This document shows positions 11,642-23,280 of a stretch of DNA of 64,000 nt, in pieces. The stretch's first letter is position 1, and each line of letters opens with the position of its first letter. The DNA is from Heterohyrax brucei (lineage: Eukaryota; Chordata; Mammalia; Hyracoidea; Procaviidae): positions 156,978,329 through 157,042,328 of the forward strand of contig CM053143.1 of NCBI GenBank assembly GCA_028571685.1. The letters run 5' to 3'. The translations under genes and the position numbers were made by a program. Below the pieces are notes generated by a model. The model worked only from the letters and a program-made list of their open reading frames with translations. It made no database searches and was not told where the DNA came from.

Positions 11642-11748
11642 AACTAAATTAAGGTGTTGAATGAAAAAAAGGCTTCCCAATTAAATAAATCTAGAAAATG
11701 CTAAATGAAACAGGTTTCTTTCCTACAGAACTCCCTTGAAGATTTAAA
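11642..11748 (+). repeat. 107-bp duplicate segment, copy B (likely source)
   Basis: It lies in non-RTE sequence and continues smoothly into unique DNA on the right, so it is the more likely donor of copy A. Confidence 0.9.
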
Positions 11749-12317
11749 AATGATAATAATGTTAAGTGCTAAATCTCCAGGGGAGAGTATTGATTACATT
11801 TTCCTAATATAGTTGATCAAGTTGCTCTTGTTTCCATAAAGCATTACATAGGCATACAATGGAACCTTAGTTTATGATAAATTTAAGCTGGATCACTGGA
11901 GAGCTGCACAGGTTTTTTGATAGAATAACCATCCCACCTAATTCAGCACTTAGTGATACACTTTCTTGGGCCAAGCCCTTGTTCCTTAAACTCATTTAGA
12001 TACTATGTAGTAGAACAATGACCATTCCTAGATGCTCTCAGCCCCCATTCTGGTTGTCTGGTTTCTTTATAGAAACATCACTGAGGTCCCTGCAGGCCTA
12101 ACAGCCTAGAAGTTTTAATTTCTTCAAGGCTTCAGCATTTATTCTGCATATAAAGCAAATCTATATGCTCTGACTTCATCATTTTACCAGTGTGGCTTGG
12201 GGATGACCTGCCTGATTTTACGGACTGAGCCTATTTTCTCTTACCAATTGTATTGAGTAGTGAGACAATTTTCTATTCTCAAAAATACCACAAGGAACCT
12301 GTAAACTAGAATTTGAA
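11749..12317. other. Intergenic, nothing recognised
   Basis: Unique-looking sequence without coding frame. Confidence 0.5.
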
Positions 12318-12328
12318 ATTCATAGCTA

Positions 12329-12491
12329 AACCAAAGACCCACTGCCACTGAGTCAATTCTGACTCATAGCAACTCTATAAGACAGAGCAGAACTGCCTCA
12401 TAGAGATTCCAAGGAGTGCCTGGTGGATTTGAACTGCTGACCTTTTGGTTAGCAGTCATAGCACTTAACTGCTGTACTACCAGGGTGTCCG
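12329..12491 (-). mobile_element. AfroSINE with perfect 11-bp target duplication
   Basis: Flanked by 'attcatagcta' at 12318-12328 and 12492-12502. Complete antisense copy. Confidence 0.92.
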
Positions 12492-12525
12492 ATTCATAGC
12501 TAGACTCCTGAAAATCATGACTAAA

Positions 12526-12563
12526 ACCCAAAAGAAACCCACTGCTGTCAAGTTGATTCTGAA
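12526..12563 (-). mobile_element. AfroSINE 3'-end fragment
   Basis: Only the tail region ('ctgctgtcaagttgattctga') remains, 35 bp from the previous copy. Confidence 0.6.
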
Positions 12564-12904
12564 GTAACTATGACTTTAATTAACTGTCAAAAGAAATCTG
12601 AATCATGGCACTGTGGACTGTATAATTGCAAGAAGTATGAGGGAGTAGATGGACTACTTTGATGTCTCCTGTTTTGTTATTGTTTCATATTGTTTAATAG
12701 GAAGATTGCAGTCATGTATCTGCCTGTACCAGGGACACACCTCTTGTGAAAGATTTCTATCAATAATACAGAGATGAAAGCTGTCGGTTAAAGTCTGTTA
12801 TCTTGGTAAACTTTTGGCTCAGGATGCAAGAAGCCATTTTAATAGCATACCTCAAGAACGTAACAAGTCCTAAGGAAAGGTAGTCTGTTGTAATCACTGC
12901 AAAG

Positions 12905-13085
12905 CAGGCCTGGGATCTAGGTACTTAGTTTGAGTTTCATCTCCACTGTTTACAAAGTGTGTGACCCTGGACAAATCATTTAAACACTTCAGTCTTTTAA
13001 TACTCTCATCTGTAAATTGAGGATAATAACAGAATCTAATTATAGAGTGGCTGCAAGGATTAAGGGGGTTAGTTTATGCTCTGTG
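12905..13085 (+). mobile_element. MIR
   Basis: Contains 'gtgtgaccctggacaaatca' and 'catctgtaaattgaggataa', the diagnostic MIR core order, then 'aaggattaa'. Confidence 0.75.
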
Positions 13086-15435
13086 TTTGCATATGTGGAT
13101 TATTTCACGACTCCCCCAAATACATATATATAGTCATACGCATGCATACATGCACCCCCCCAAAATGAAACTCTAGCTTTGTGAAGGTTTTGACAGCATT
13201 TTCAAATTTGTGTCTGCAAAAATGATATACTTCGCCAACATTTTTCCTTTCTCACTCTTAGCCACATCAGGTGTGGGTTTGAGGTTCAATTATTTTAGAA
13301 AAGGACAACAGTTCACACATCTGAACTAAATGTCAGTAGTGTGTCTTGAACTTTGCTAGAGGCTATAGAGGGCATAAGACAAGTTTGTGGTAGGTTTTGG
13401 AGTTCTTAGCCAGCTAGCAAAAGAAACTTTATGTACCAAAGAAGGGGAACAGGAAGGGTATTATCAGCTGCTGGCTGAGAGGAAGTAGTTCCAGTATTTC
13501 AGGGAATACTCCAATAGCAGTTGGGGGATGGGACTCAGGAGGGAAGTAGGTGAGAAAGAGCCAGAAAATGTTGCTCAACTACAAGGCACCAACCACTTAA
13601 GGGACTGCCCTCGCTGCAAACTCCTCTTCCCTTTGATCTGAACATTCAGGAGTCTGATGCAGTACCTCTCGAATCAGGAGGTGAGCAAATGATAGAAAAA
13701 AGTCGACCATGCCCTGTGTCTCATCTACCATCCTTATACATGCTTCCAGAAACGAGGCAGGACTGTGGGAGAAGAGGTGCTGAATAGGAAGCTGTATTAT
13801 AAGTGAACGGGACTGGATTTACTACAGTTATGCTAGATCAGAATGGACTTTTTTTTATCCGACTCGACGGCACTTGGCTTAAAAGAGACTGTTACTGTCA
13901 TTGGCAAAGACTGGAAAATCCAGGGGACCCACCCTATGTTTCCTTTAGGGTGAGGCGTTCAAAAGCACAGTTTGAAAGAGACCCTGAAAGAAAGACTTAA
14001 GGTCATTATATTCATTTACTTGTTCCTATCAAATTCCCCTAGTTCAGTAAAATCTTTATCCATCTGATGATTGGATAAATGTGTTACTTTTCATTTGGAA
14101 GTACACTATACATTTTGCAAAGCAAAGTCAATCCAGTGAATTAAATTAGTGTCTTTTTTTTAATTGCTTTAGTGAGAACTATATGCCCAGCTAAAGCATA
14201 AAGACAAGTGATTTTTTGCAGTGTTGTTGTATTTTCTTGTTTTTTTCTGAAGTTGAATCAAAAAAGGAAAAAAACCTCGTTCTTTTTAGTGTCCTAGTAA
14301 CTGTTTTGAAAATGCCAAGCATTCATGGCTGAATGACCAGTAGTTCCTTTAAAAGTGAGAGAAAAGTGCAATCAAGCATGACTGCCACAGGTTTCTTAAT
14401 ATGCTTGCAACATGTCCAAGGCAGACCCTGTGTTTTCTGATTGCTAAACCAGACTGAAGTTGAAATAGCGTGGCTATGAGAGTTTCCACAGGAAAAAGCA
14501 CAAAATCATTGCACAGGATGCTATGAAGCCATGGGGAGCGAAGGAAATGTGAACATATGCATTAAGGCTTTGAAGCTCTCTGCACCTGCTGTTCAGCATA
14601 ACTGAGGTGGTATGTCATATTTCACACATAGAAAATGATCAAATGACAGATAGGCATCTTTTTTAAAGAAATGTGGTTTTTAAAGAAACTGAGAACACAC
14701 CCTATTTGAGACAGAAACAGGATATATGGATCGCTGGTTTTTGAAGTCAGAATAGACATTGCTGGCATAAAGGCTACTACTTACTAACCAGTGGCACAGA
14801 ATGGGCATGGAATCAATGATGACTGAACTTGGTTAATTCAAGGGTCAGTTTCTGGCAATCTCAGATCCACAGAAAGTAACTGGGTCAGCATCTTCATTCT
14901 CAAATCTACCAAACTTTTTTCATGAACTGCTGAGATATTCTATGTTCACTTTCTCTCAATTTATTTTTAACTACTTAGTTTGTGGAAAGTGTTGAATTTG
15001 CTTACATAGTACTAAAGATGCAACTTACATGTAAAGTATCACATCTTCCCCAACCAGTTAGAATTCTACTATGGAAACTGAAAGGATGAATTGACTTGAT
15101 TGTCTATTTTATTTCCCTAAACACCGAGGTATTGAGTTACAAAGACAAAACAGCTTTTATAAACATTTCAAAAGGCAACCATATTATTTATATATGTCAT
15201 TTGCAAATCATAATCTGCAAATACACAGATTTGTATATGAGATTTGTACTATGGAATTGTTTTGGAAATTTAAAATAGCAGAACAGTTAAAAGCAGGGTC
15301 CCTAGAGTATATATATATACATGCTAACACATCTGCAATTTAACTTCTGTACATCTTAGTGCATGATAAAAGTATCTACTACTCAGGGTTGTTTTGAAGA
15401 TTATATACAATTAGGAAAAAAAATGAAATACGTCA
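13086..15435. other. Intergenic, mostly unique sequence
   Basis: No gene and no named repeat, except an isolated 24-bp piece at 13857-13880 identical in style to an AfroSINE 3' end ('atccgactcgacggcact'). This is the longest stretch in the 5' flank free of young insertions. Confidence 0.45.
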
Positions 15436-15990
15436 CCTACCTGCTTACATCCTACCAGTGATTTCCCATTGCCTTTCTGAGAAAATTCCAAAGTGTGAGC
15501 ACAGCCCAGGATCCAGGGTGGTACAATTAGTTAAGCTCTTGGCTACCAGCCAGGAGGCTGGCTGTTCATACCTACCCCAAAGTACCTTGGAAGACAGCCG
15601 GACAACCTTCTTCTAAAAGGTCACAGCCATAAAAAACTCTGTGGAGTGCAGTTCTACTCTGAAACACAGAGGTTTGCCATGAGTTGGATTCTACAGTAAC
15701 TGGTCAGAGGTTTGTTTTTATTTTTGACATGGCCTGAGGCCATACACATTGTAGCTCCCTGACCCTCCAACTTTATCTTCCACTCTCCCATTGTTCACTA
15801 TCTGGCTGAAAGACCTTCTTTCAGTTCCTCCCAAGTTCTGCCTTTTTGCTGTCTCTGGGGTTTTACAAATGCTCCTCTTTGCCTGGAACCCATCTCCATC
15901 CTCCCACACACAGGCACAGTATCTGTAGTTCACTCCCATTCAGTCTCTATGTCTCAGTTTAAGGAGTCTCTTGTTTAAAGAAGACTTCTC
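15436..15990 (+). mobile_element. L2 LINE 3' fragment, interrupted by AfroSINE
   Basis: 15436-15505 and 15722-15990 follow the L2 order: 'gatttcccattgcc', 'acatggcctgaggcc', 'gctcctctttgcctggaac', 'cagtttaaggagtctct'. Confidence 0.65.
15506..15721 (+). mobile_element. AfroSINE, long subtype, nested in L2
   Basis: The middle segment 'tctaaaaggtcacagcc' marks the long subtype. It ends in 'gtttgttttta'. Confidence 0.75.
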
Positions 15991-16523
15991 TGATTTATCA
16001 ATCAAAACTCATTTCCTCTCACTCAAACACCATTTCCTCTGCCACAAAATCTTCTTCCTTCCTAATTCTTACCACAAGTGTTGAGGCACCTAGTTTGAAA
16101 TTAATGGAAAGATAGATGGAAATCAGGCAGACCAGGAACCAAAACAACACTGGTGAGACTTTTAGACAAACACGTGAGTCTCTGGAGGCCTTGGCTATCA
16201 TCAGCTCTCCTATGAGTCTTGCAGCTTGAATGAGAAACAGAATTCTGGCTGACTAAAGGCAGCCCACACTGAGAAAGAGGATGAAGGAGCAGAGGCTCAT
16301 GGGGTCAGTTCCTCCTTCCAAACATATGCAACAAACAAGTAACTTTACCTATGACAGAGGGATGAGTGGTGGCAAAGAAAGGCTGGAAGGATTAGTAACT
16401 CCCTCCACATATTTTAAAAAAAAGATTAACAGTAAGAGAAAAACATTTCCTCCACTCTCAACAAAAAATTCTTTAATTTGAACCACATGCAACATCGATT
16501 TTTGATGTTAAACATAGACACTA
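15991..16523. other. Intergenic, nothing recognised
   Basis: May include further degraded L2 at its left end. No gene. Confidence 0.45.
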
Positions 16524-16690
16524 AAACAAAATAAAACTCCCTGCGGTTGAGTCATTTCTGACTCATAGCAACCCTATAAGACAGAGTACAACTGCCCTAC
16601 AGGGTTGCCTAGAAGCACCTCGTAGATTCGAACTACCCAACCTTTTGGTCACAGCCATAGCACTTAATGACTATACCACCATGGTTTCCT
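16524..16690 (-). mobile_element. AfroSINE
   Basis: Complete antisense copy from the A-rich tail to 'accatggtttcc'. Confidence 0.85.
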
Positions 16691-16817
16691 AAGTATCAGA
16701 AAATTCCAATGGTATTAAGCATAATCATACATGTACATGTTGCAAACACGTGAGTTAATTAATATAAATGCACGCATGCATATATATCATGTAGTAAATA
16801 TGATATATATCTACTGA

Positions 16818-17027
16818 AAAATAAAGTTGCCATTGAATCAATTCTGGCTCATGGTAACCCTCCTGTGTGTCAAGCTAAAACGGTGTTCCATGGAGTTTTC
16901 AATGGCTGATTTTTTGGAAGCAAACTGCCAGTCCTTTCTTCTCAGGTGTCCCTAGGTAGACTCAAACCTCCAACCTCTTGCTTAGCAGTGAAGTGTAGGA
17001 ACCATCTGTACCACTGAAGGACTCCAA
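16818..17027 (-). mobile_element. AfroSINE, long subtype, diverged
   Basis: Long-subtype middle ('atggctgattttttggaagc') and head ending 'gaaggactcc'. Confidence 0.65.
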
Positions 17028-17959
17028 CACATGTCTATACGTTCATATATATATGCAGATAGGTGGGCAAGAAAATTTAATCTGGATTGTATACTTTCAC
17101 TCAATCACTACTTTACATTCTTCTGAACTGCAAAGCACTCAATCATTGAGGACAGGTGTACAGTTTGAAACATCCTAAATCAGTTCTACTACAGAATGCA
17201 TTCAGAGGTCATCTGAAGAAACTGGCTTGAAAAACAAGGAGTCCAAAATTTTAAAACAGATTAAGCAATTATGTATGGGGGTATGACCTCAAACAACTGT
17301 AAGTGTTATATGTTAGTGCAATTATGCTTTAAAAAATGAAAAATGAAATTAACTATGGGAAACCATTAATATGCCTATTTAAAATGAATGAGAAAAATCA
17401 GTCTCTTAATATAAAGCAACTTGGCAACTATAGTCTGGAATAAAATTGCTAGAGACAGAATCATAAAAGGAGTCAGAAATTTGGGATCTCAAAACACTTA
17501 GAAGTGAAACTAACAGTTTTAGGGAAAAAACAAAAACAAACAAAAAATCTGACAACAAAAAACCCAGTCATTTGCTGATTCAAAATGTGACTCCAGTGAT
17601 GAAGTCATTGATGTCAAAGTTGCATGTTAAGAATTTGAATGAGGTTATTTCATGAAAGATGAGTAGGGAAGGCAGTACTTTCAGACTGATATGAAATTAC
17701 ATATATTACTTTCAGTCTTTGTTTATCTAAGTTGACGGATGAACTATTATAAGTAAATACCTGCCTATTTCATTTACAACCCTAAATTTTTATACAGTTG
17801 GCAAACAACATTGAGCTGTCTTACAGTGAAAATAGAGAGATTATCTTAAACTTTGTTACATAGGTTACTTTGGACATCAGAGATTTGGAAATGAGGTGGG
17901 AAGTAATCTTGAAGATTACTTGGGAAAAAAAAAGAGAATAGAACTAAATGTATTGGGGG
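17028..17959. other. Intergenic, nothing recognised
   Basis: AT-rich. No gene or clear repeat. Confidence 0.5.
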
Positions 17960-18145
17960 TTACTATTTTCTAGGTGTCTCATACGTGTCATCAAATTAAG
18001 GTTCTTCATAGGTATTATTCTTTTTTAACAGTTTACAGATGGTGAAACTAAGGCTCAGTTAACTAACTTGCCCAAAATGCCACATCCTACAGATTGGGCT
18101 CAATTTTGAACCTGGGTCTTCTCAGTCCCAGCAAAGTTTGCTTTT
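17960..18145 (-). mobile_element. MIR
   Basis: Antisense MIR: 'ttacagatggtgaaactaagg', 'aacttgccc', 'tttgaacctgggtcttctcagt'. Confidence 0.75.
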
Positions 18146-18611
18146 CCTGAGAGGTAATACAATGCTGAAGTTGAGTCCTACAGAAGACTGCAGTGGAATT
18201 TCCTCCCCAAAGTTGACTTATTTAAGTTTATTTGCCTCTCTCTCTCTTTCTCTTTTTTTTCCCCCCTCACTGATACCAGGAGTATAATAACACTCTCTTC
18301 AAGTGGTTGTTGAATTAAATGAACTCTTACAAGTCCAATACAGTGAGCGACTGGTGCATATGTGTTCAACAAGTGTTAGCTATGATGATGAGGAAGAGGA
18401 AAGGAGAAGAGGAAGAGAGAAGAGAAAAGGAAGGTAGCGAGAGGGAGAATTTCTATTCTCTCAAGCTGCCTCTGTCACGAACACAGTGCATTCTGGGTAG
18501 AAGGGAGGAGAAGAGCAAAGATGAAAACAAAGCTTTACCTGCTTTCTTACAAATAATCAGTGCAACAGGGATGAGAGCAGGTCATTTTGAAATCAATCTA
18601 GCCTTGATGGA
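18146..18611. other. Intergenic; CT-rich tract 18236-18262 and purine tract 18385-18440
   Basis: A pyrimidine tract is followed about 130 bp later by a GA-rich tract. No gene. Confidence 0.5.
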
Positions 18612-18761
18612 AATTTGGCATCCCCAGTTGGTGCAAATGGTTAAAATACTTGGCTGCTAACAGAAAGGTTGGGCAGATGAATCCTCTCAGATACACTTTG
18701 GAAGAAAGGCCTGGTGGGGTCTCCTGGGGTCTCCATGAGTTGTAGTCCACTGGTGGAAATG
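18612..18761 (+). mobile_element. AfroSINE, long subtype, internally deleted
   Basis: Head 'catccccagttggtgcaaat', then 'ggaagaaaggcctgg', and a shortened 3' end. Confidence 0.7.
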
Positions 18762-18909
18762 AACTCATTGCCATCAAACCGATTTTGAATATAGCAACCC
18801 AATAGGACACAGTATAAATGCGCCATGGGGCTTACTAAGCTGGAGGAGTCAAACTGCTGACCTTTTATTTAGCACACAAGCTCTTAACCACTGTACCACC
18901 AGGGTTCCA
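18762..18909 (-). mobile_element. AfroSINE, inverted neighbour
   Basis: Directly abuts the previous sense copy in the opposite orientation. Ends 'ccaccagggttcc'. Confidence 0.8.
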
Positions 18910-19044
18910 AAGGTAGTTAGATGAAAGTAACTGGCAGTAACAGAGACTCATAACCTAATTCTTATAATATCAATTTTCCTGTCTACTTTGCTCCCTAAAT
19001 GATTTACTGTAAGAGCTGATAAATAACTTGCACCTTATGAATAC

Positions 19045-19252
19045 GGCCTTGTTGTTGGATGCTGTTGAGACAATTTCACTTCACATCAACCCTGTATGAC
19101 AGTGAAGAACTGTTTCATGAAGATCTCTAGGCTATAATCCTCATGGGAGCAGACTAGCAGGTCTTTTCTCCCACAGAGCTGGTGGGTGAGTTTGAACTAC
19201 CAACCTTCAGGTTAGCAGCTGAGTGCTTAACCACAATACCACCAGGGATCCT
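19045..19252 (-). mobile_element. AfroSINE, long subtype
   Basis: Tail side 'ttgttgttggatgctgttga', long-subtype middle, head ending 'accaccagggatcc'. Confidence 0.8.
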
Positions 19253-19263
19253 TATGAATAAAT

Positions 19264-19462
19264 TAAACCCAAAGACATTGCTGTCAACTGTGATTCACAG
19301 TAATCCTAGAAGACAGAGTAGAATTGCCTCATAGGGTTTCCAAAGTTGTAATCTTTATGGATGCAAACTGGCACATCTTTCTCTCAGAGTGGCTGGTGGG
19401 TTTTAACTGCCAATCTCTTAGTTAACAGCCAAGTGCGTAAATACTGTTCTACTAGAGCTCCT
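19264..19462 (-). mobile_element. AfroSINE, long subtype
   Basis: Second antisense copy in tandem with the previous one, 11 bp apart. Head ends 'tactagagctcc'. Confidence 0.8.
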
Positions 19463-19660
19463 ATGAGTAGGCTAGATGTGTTCAATTTATCCAATATTTA
19501 CAACAACTTACCTTCCATAAGTCTCAGTTAAACCTGTATTTATAAGATTAAAAAAAGAATTTGAAATCATAAGCCAGCTAGCCAAGTGCTGTCGAGTCGG
19601 ATCCGACTCATTGTTGAAATATATATATGAAATAAATACAGGACATGTATATATATAGAT

Positions 19661-19802
19661 GGGACCCTAGTGGCACAGTGGCTAAGAGCTCAGCTGCTAA
19701 CCAGAAGGTCAGAAGTTCAAGTTCACCAGGTGATCTTCAGAAATCCCATGGGGCAGTTCTATTCTGTCCTATAGAGTCACTATGAGTCAGAAGTAATGTG
19801 AC
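19661..19802 (+). mobile_element. AfroSINE
   Basis: Head 'gaccctagtggcacagtgg' to 'atgagtcagaagtaatg'. Preceded by an AT microsatellite and, at 19580-19612, by an isolated AfroSINE tail piece. Confidence 0.8.
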
Positions 19803-21654
19803 ACACCTAATATCACAAATATCATGTTAGGCTAGAACTTGATAGCAGATATTTTTTATTTTCTCCACGTATTAAGATACCTAAAATCAGAAAGCATCTT
19901 AAGGCCAATGTGAGCATCCAATAGGAGAGTGCTGTTTTTCTTTTACTCTCTGATAGGGCTTTGAACTGGTTTACTTATGGCTAATGAGGTAAAACCAGAC
20001 CAGTTCCAAAATTTAAAAGTTTGGGTGATCTGGCATGTAAAACTGAACATGAAAAATTACAAGGCAAAACTTTAGAATGGGTAACTCAGAAAAGGCAGGG
20101 TCAGCACTTTTAGGAACCTGCTGTATAACACTGAATTCCTGCCAGAACTGTGGACAGCAGCACATATTTAAAGCAGCATGAATGGCTGCCATCTTTGAGC
20201 TGAGTACCACTACGTCCGACTCAGCCTGTCTAATGACTAGGTGACAATATTTTCCAAGAGGAAGACTAAGTTTATAGCAGGGCTTCTATCCATGATTTTT
20301 CTAATTCCGTTTAGTGCTCTGGTTCACTCAGATTTTAAAAATCTGTGTCTTTACCAGCGTCCCTTTGTTAGCCATGACTGAACCATAATGAGTCAGTTTG
20401 AAACTCTGCTCTCAGAGATATATTAAATCATTGATGTGATCTACAGATAATAGCTCTTAACATTATTTCCACCCAGAGAAGAATAAACTATAGAGGCCAT
20501 ATTTTGTTAAACGCTGTATCCTCAAACTATCAGCAAAGTCGACGCTCAGTATTCTTACACAAATAAATAAAAATGAATAGTAATTTAAAAACTAAGTTAT
20601 TGTGGCGAAGAGGTGCAATGACCCACTTAGCTCATGAAAACTAGTGAGGAAAGTAACTTGAGGACAAAGCTATGCTTGGCCTTCTAATGTTAACCATAAC
20701 CGACGTTACAGTTTCATTTATTTATATCCCACCTTATTCAGAAAAGGATTTAAGATGGCTTACACAGATAAAAATAAATGAGAAGTATGCGCGAACTCTG
20801 AAAGCAAAGGGAAAAAAGAAACAAGATGGACCTAAAATGAACCCAGGAAGAGAGACACCTAAATAAAATTCATGCCACAAGTGGTACAGGAATCCAAAGG
20901 AAAGACAATTTGTTAGGTCTAGAAAGAGTCAAAAAAAACCTTCTTGATGGAACTAAATAGATATTTGGAGCTGTTGGAGAGAGTCCTCACTGGTTTAGAG
21001 CCTCCCCAGGGCTGAAAGGTGCTTTTTGGTAGGCAGGTAATTTATATGAAAGTGGTGCCTCCCACAAGCCTGGGTTTCTGGGAAGCCTCACTCACTCTGA
21101 ACTTCACCAATTACTTTAGTTTAATAATTAGCTGGGCACTTTCCCTAATTGCTCATTTCCATCAAGTCTTTACCTTCAAAGGGAGAGGATTTCAGACAGT
21201 CTGAGAAGAGATAGTTGGTCAAAACACATCAGTCAGGTTTCGGCCACTGAAGTCACCTGCAAAGAGGTGAATCTTACGAACTCTTAGGTATCCAAGGGTC
21301 CAGAAGGCATTTTCTGGAGCTGCCCGTATTTTCCTTGTTTCTTCTTTATATTTCTCCTTACAATGACTCGGAAGACTGCAAAGGATCTCAGAGTATCAAG
21401 GTTTATTTCCAAGAAGAAATGTATCTCCTGCATCTAACAGTCTTACATATAAGAATGACAGAGGCATGGTTAATTCCATTCTTTCAGTGGAAAGACCAAG
21501 GAAGAAGAATTTTTAAAGTAGTTAGAGGGGCTATATTTAGCACAGGAGGGAATTCAGATCCAAAGTGAAAATCATTTCCATCTCTCAAAGCTAGGTCAGC
21601 TTTAAAGGAAGTTGCCTGGCTCCCCAGATGCAACTAGGTAAGGGGATATTAAGT
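19803..21654. other. Intergenic, mostly unique sequence
   Basis: No gene. 20716-20764 carries a motif reminiscent of ancient amniote SINEs (see findings). 21110-21160 is rich in TAAT/ATTA core motifs but no function is shown. Confidence 0.45.
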
Positions 21655-21980
21655 CCTGATCGGGAAATGGCTAAGGGCTTGGCTGCTAACAGAACGGCCT
21701 CAGTTGGAATTCAACAGCTGTCAACCAAAGACCTGGTGATCTGCTCCTGTAAATGTTACCCCCCAAAATCCCAAACCCGGTGCTGTCAAGTCAACTCCAG
21801 CTGCCCCATGGTTTTCAAGGAGCACCTGGTGGACTTGAACTACCAGCCTTCTGGTTAGCAGACATAACACTTAAACACTAAGCCACCAGGGTTTCCATAA
21901 ACACTACAGCGTAGGGAATTCTGTGGAGCCAGCAATCCTACTCCATCATGAAGGGCTTCTCTGAGTATGAACCCACTCAA
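21655..21980 (+). mobile_element. AfroSINE, long subtype, split by another AfroSINE
   Basis: Sense parts at 21655-21758 and 21897-21980. The antisense copy between has near-duplicate flanks ('taaatgttac' and 'taaacactac'). Confidence 0.7.
21759..21896 (-). mobile_element. AfroSINE nested in AfroSINE
   Basis: Tail 'aaacccggtgctgtcaagtc' to head end 'ccaccagggtttcc'. Slightly shortened. Confidence 0.85.
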
Positions 21981-22019
21981 TGACAGATAACAAGGACAAA
22001 GGACCCAGGATGGGACAAG

Positions 22020-22140
22020 CTGTTCATACCGGACAACTACTAATCAAAAGGATGCCAGCTGGAACCCACCACAGGTAGCATGGGTAATCGGATTCCATAA
22101 AAATGACAGGTAAGAAAACGTTATGGAGCTCCATTCTCTC
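22020..22140 (+). mobile_element. Possible highly degraded AfroSINE
   Basis: 'actaatcaaaaggatgccag' and 'tggagctccattctctctga' are in the right order and spacing for the long subtype, but divergence is high. Confidence 0.3.
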
Positions 22141-22668
22141 TGACACGTGTAACACTACTTACCCTGACTAGGAATGGATTCATACTTCATGGGGGTTGGC
22201 TGCTTCTTTTCTTGTAGTTTAAGAGGAGTGACGTGAGGGAGAATCCTATATCATGGGCTCCACCTAGGTGAGGTGGGAGCTTGTTAAAAACACAGGTTCT
22301 GGGCCACTGAATGCAAATTTACGAAGCGGCTGCCCGGGAAATTAGCGCTCTAGATGAGTCTTAAACTGGGAAATGCTGAGGTAACATGGAAAGTACTTAG
22401 TGGAAGAAGGCTTTGATCAGTCATAGGGACGTTCCGCCCATCTGACGACAATCAACCCCTCTTCAGTGCGCAGAGACAAACCAACTGTCGGGCAGAAGCT
22501 GGGAAAGGGTCAAGGCTGTCTCCTTCAGCGGTGCGGCATGCCCTTGTCGCCGTGGGCTCCAGGACGCGCCCTGGAGCTTTCCCAGCCCGGCCGGGCCCAG
22601 CGTCTCCTGGCCTAGGTGTGCCAGGTAGCGACAGCGACAGCGCCAGGCGCGGCCAGGTCGTGGCGGAC

Positions 22669-22675
22669 TGAGTCA
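22669..22675. promoter_or_regulatory. AP-1/TRE-like motif (TGAGTCA) at the upstream edge of the CpG island
   Basis: This is an exact TGAGTCA inside the GC-rich block, upstream of the presumed start region. A 7-mer occurs often by chance, so a function is only inferred from its position. Confidence 0.3.
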
Positions 22676-22899
22676 GTCGCCCAACTATGCTGCGGAACCC
22701 GGGCGGCCGGCTTGGCAGCCCTGACGGCAGCTGAGCCCCGGCAGCCCCGCGCGGGCGCCGACTCCCCGCCCCCGGGGCCCCGGAGGAAGCGGCCGAGGCG
22801 CGGCGCGGGAGCACCTGGGCTGGACGCCGCCGGCGGGCGCGGCGCTTCCGGAGCTGCGCGCCCGACCGCGGCCCGCGCTCCCCGCCTCCAGGTGCGGCG

Positions 22900-23280
22900 G
22901 CGGCGCCGTGCGCCGGCCCGAGGGAGAGCGCCGCCCGCGAGGCCGCCGCCCGTCAGCAGAGGCGGCCGCGGGCAGCCGCCGGGGACTCGGGGAGGAGGAA
23001 GCCCGGCACCGGGAGCAGCTGGATGAGCGACTGAGCGACCCGGGCACCGAGGGACGCGGGCGCCGGGCTCGCCCGCCCCGCCCTGTGAGCTGGGCAGCCC
23101 GCGCGCAAGGCGAGGACGGGGACCCGCGTCTGGACTCTGCCGCTGGGGCGGCTGTAGCGGCTGGGCCGGGGCTTTCGGGCACTTTCCCGGGTAAATTTCC
23201 GAGCGCAAAGTGCTCGGCTGTGGTTTCTGCCCTTGGTTTCCTCGCCCGCGTGTGAGTGTCTAAAAGGAAACCAGAAGCCG
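22900..23280 (+). other. ARAP2: Probable ARAP2 exon 1 (non-coding); 5' boundary not determined
   Basis: The 3' end is set by a near-perfect splice donor, 'agccg|gtaagtgat', with GT at 23281 at the downstream edge of the CpG island. Exon 2 begins with an acceptor before the start codon, so at least one upstream non-coding exon is required, and this is the only strong CpG-island donor upstream. The start given is a placeholder: the transcription start could be anywhere from about 22600 to 23100. A minimal ATG-AGC-GAC-TGA reading frame at 23023-23034 would lie in this UTR. Long open frames here on both strands are GC-richness artefacts. Confidence 0.7.

Larger units (their letters stand above)
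22480..23280 (+). promoter_or_regulatory. ARAP2: CpG-island promoter of ARAP2
   Basis: This is the only strongly GC- and CpG-rich block in the window, most extreme at about 22690-23200, with AT-rich, repeat-rich DNA on both sides. No repeat is recognised inside it. There is no obvious TATA box, which fits a broad housekeeping-type promoter. It contains several GC boxes, for example around 22768-22778. Direction is assigned from the + strand donor at 23281. Divergent transcription is possible but nothing in the sequence proves it. Confidence 0.85.

Noticed and set aside
18319-18660. 113-codon open frame on the plus strand
   Set aside because: It spans a GA-rich low-complexity tract and the start of an AfroSINE; no protein family resemblance.
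1-22450. Neighbouring gene upstream, such as the DTHD1 gene I recall near human ARAP2
   Set aside because: No exon-like open frame flanked by splice sites was found; the window probably ends before it.
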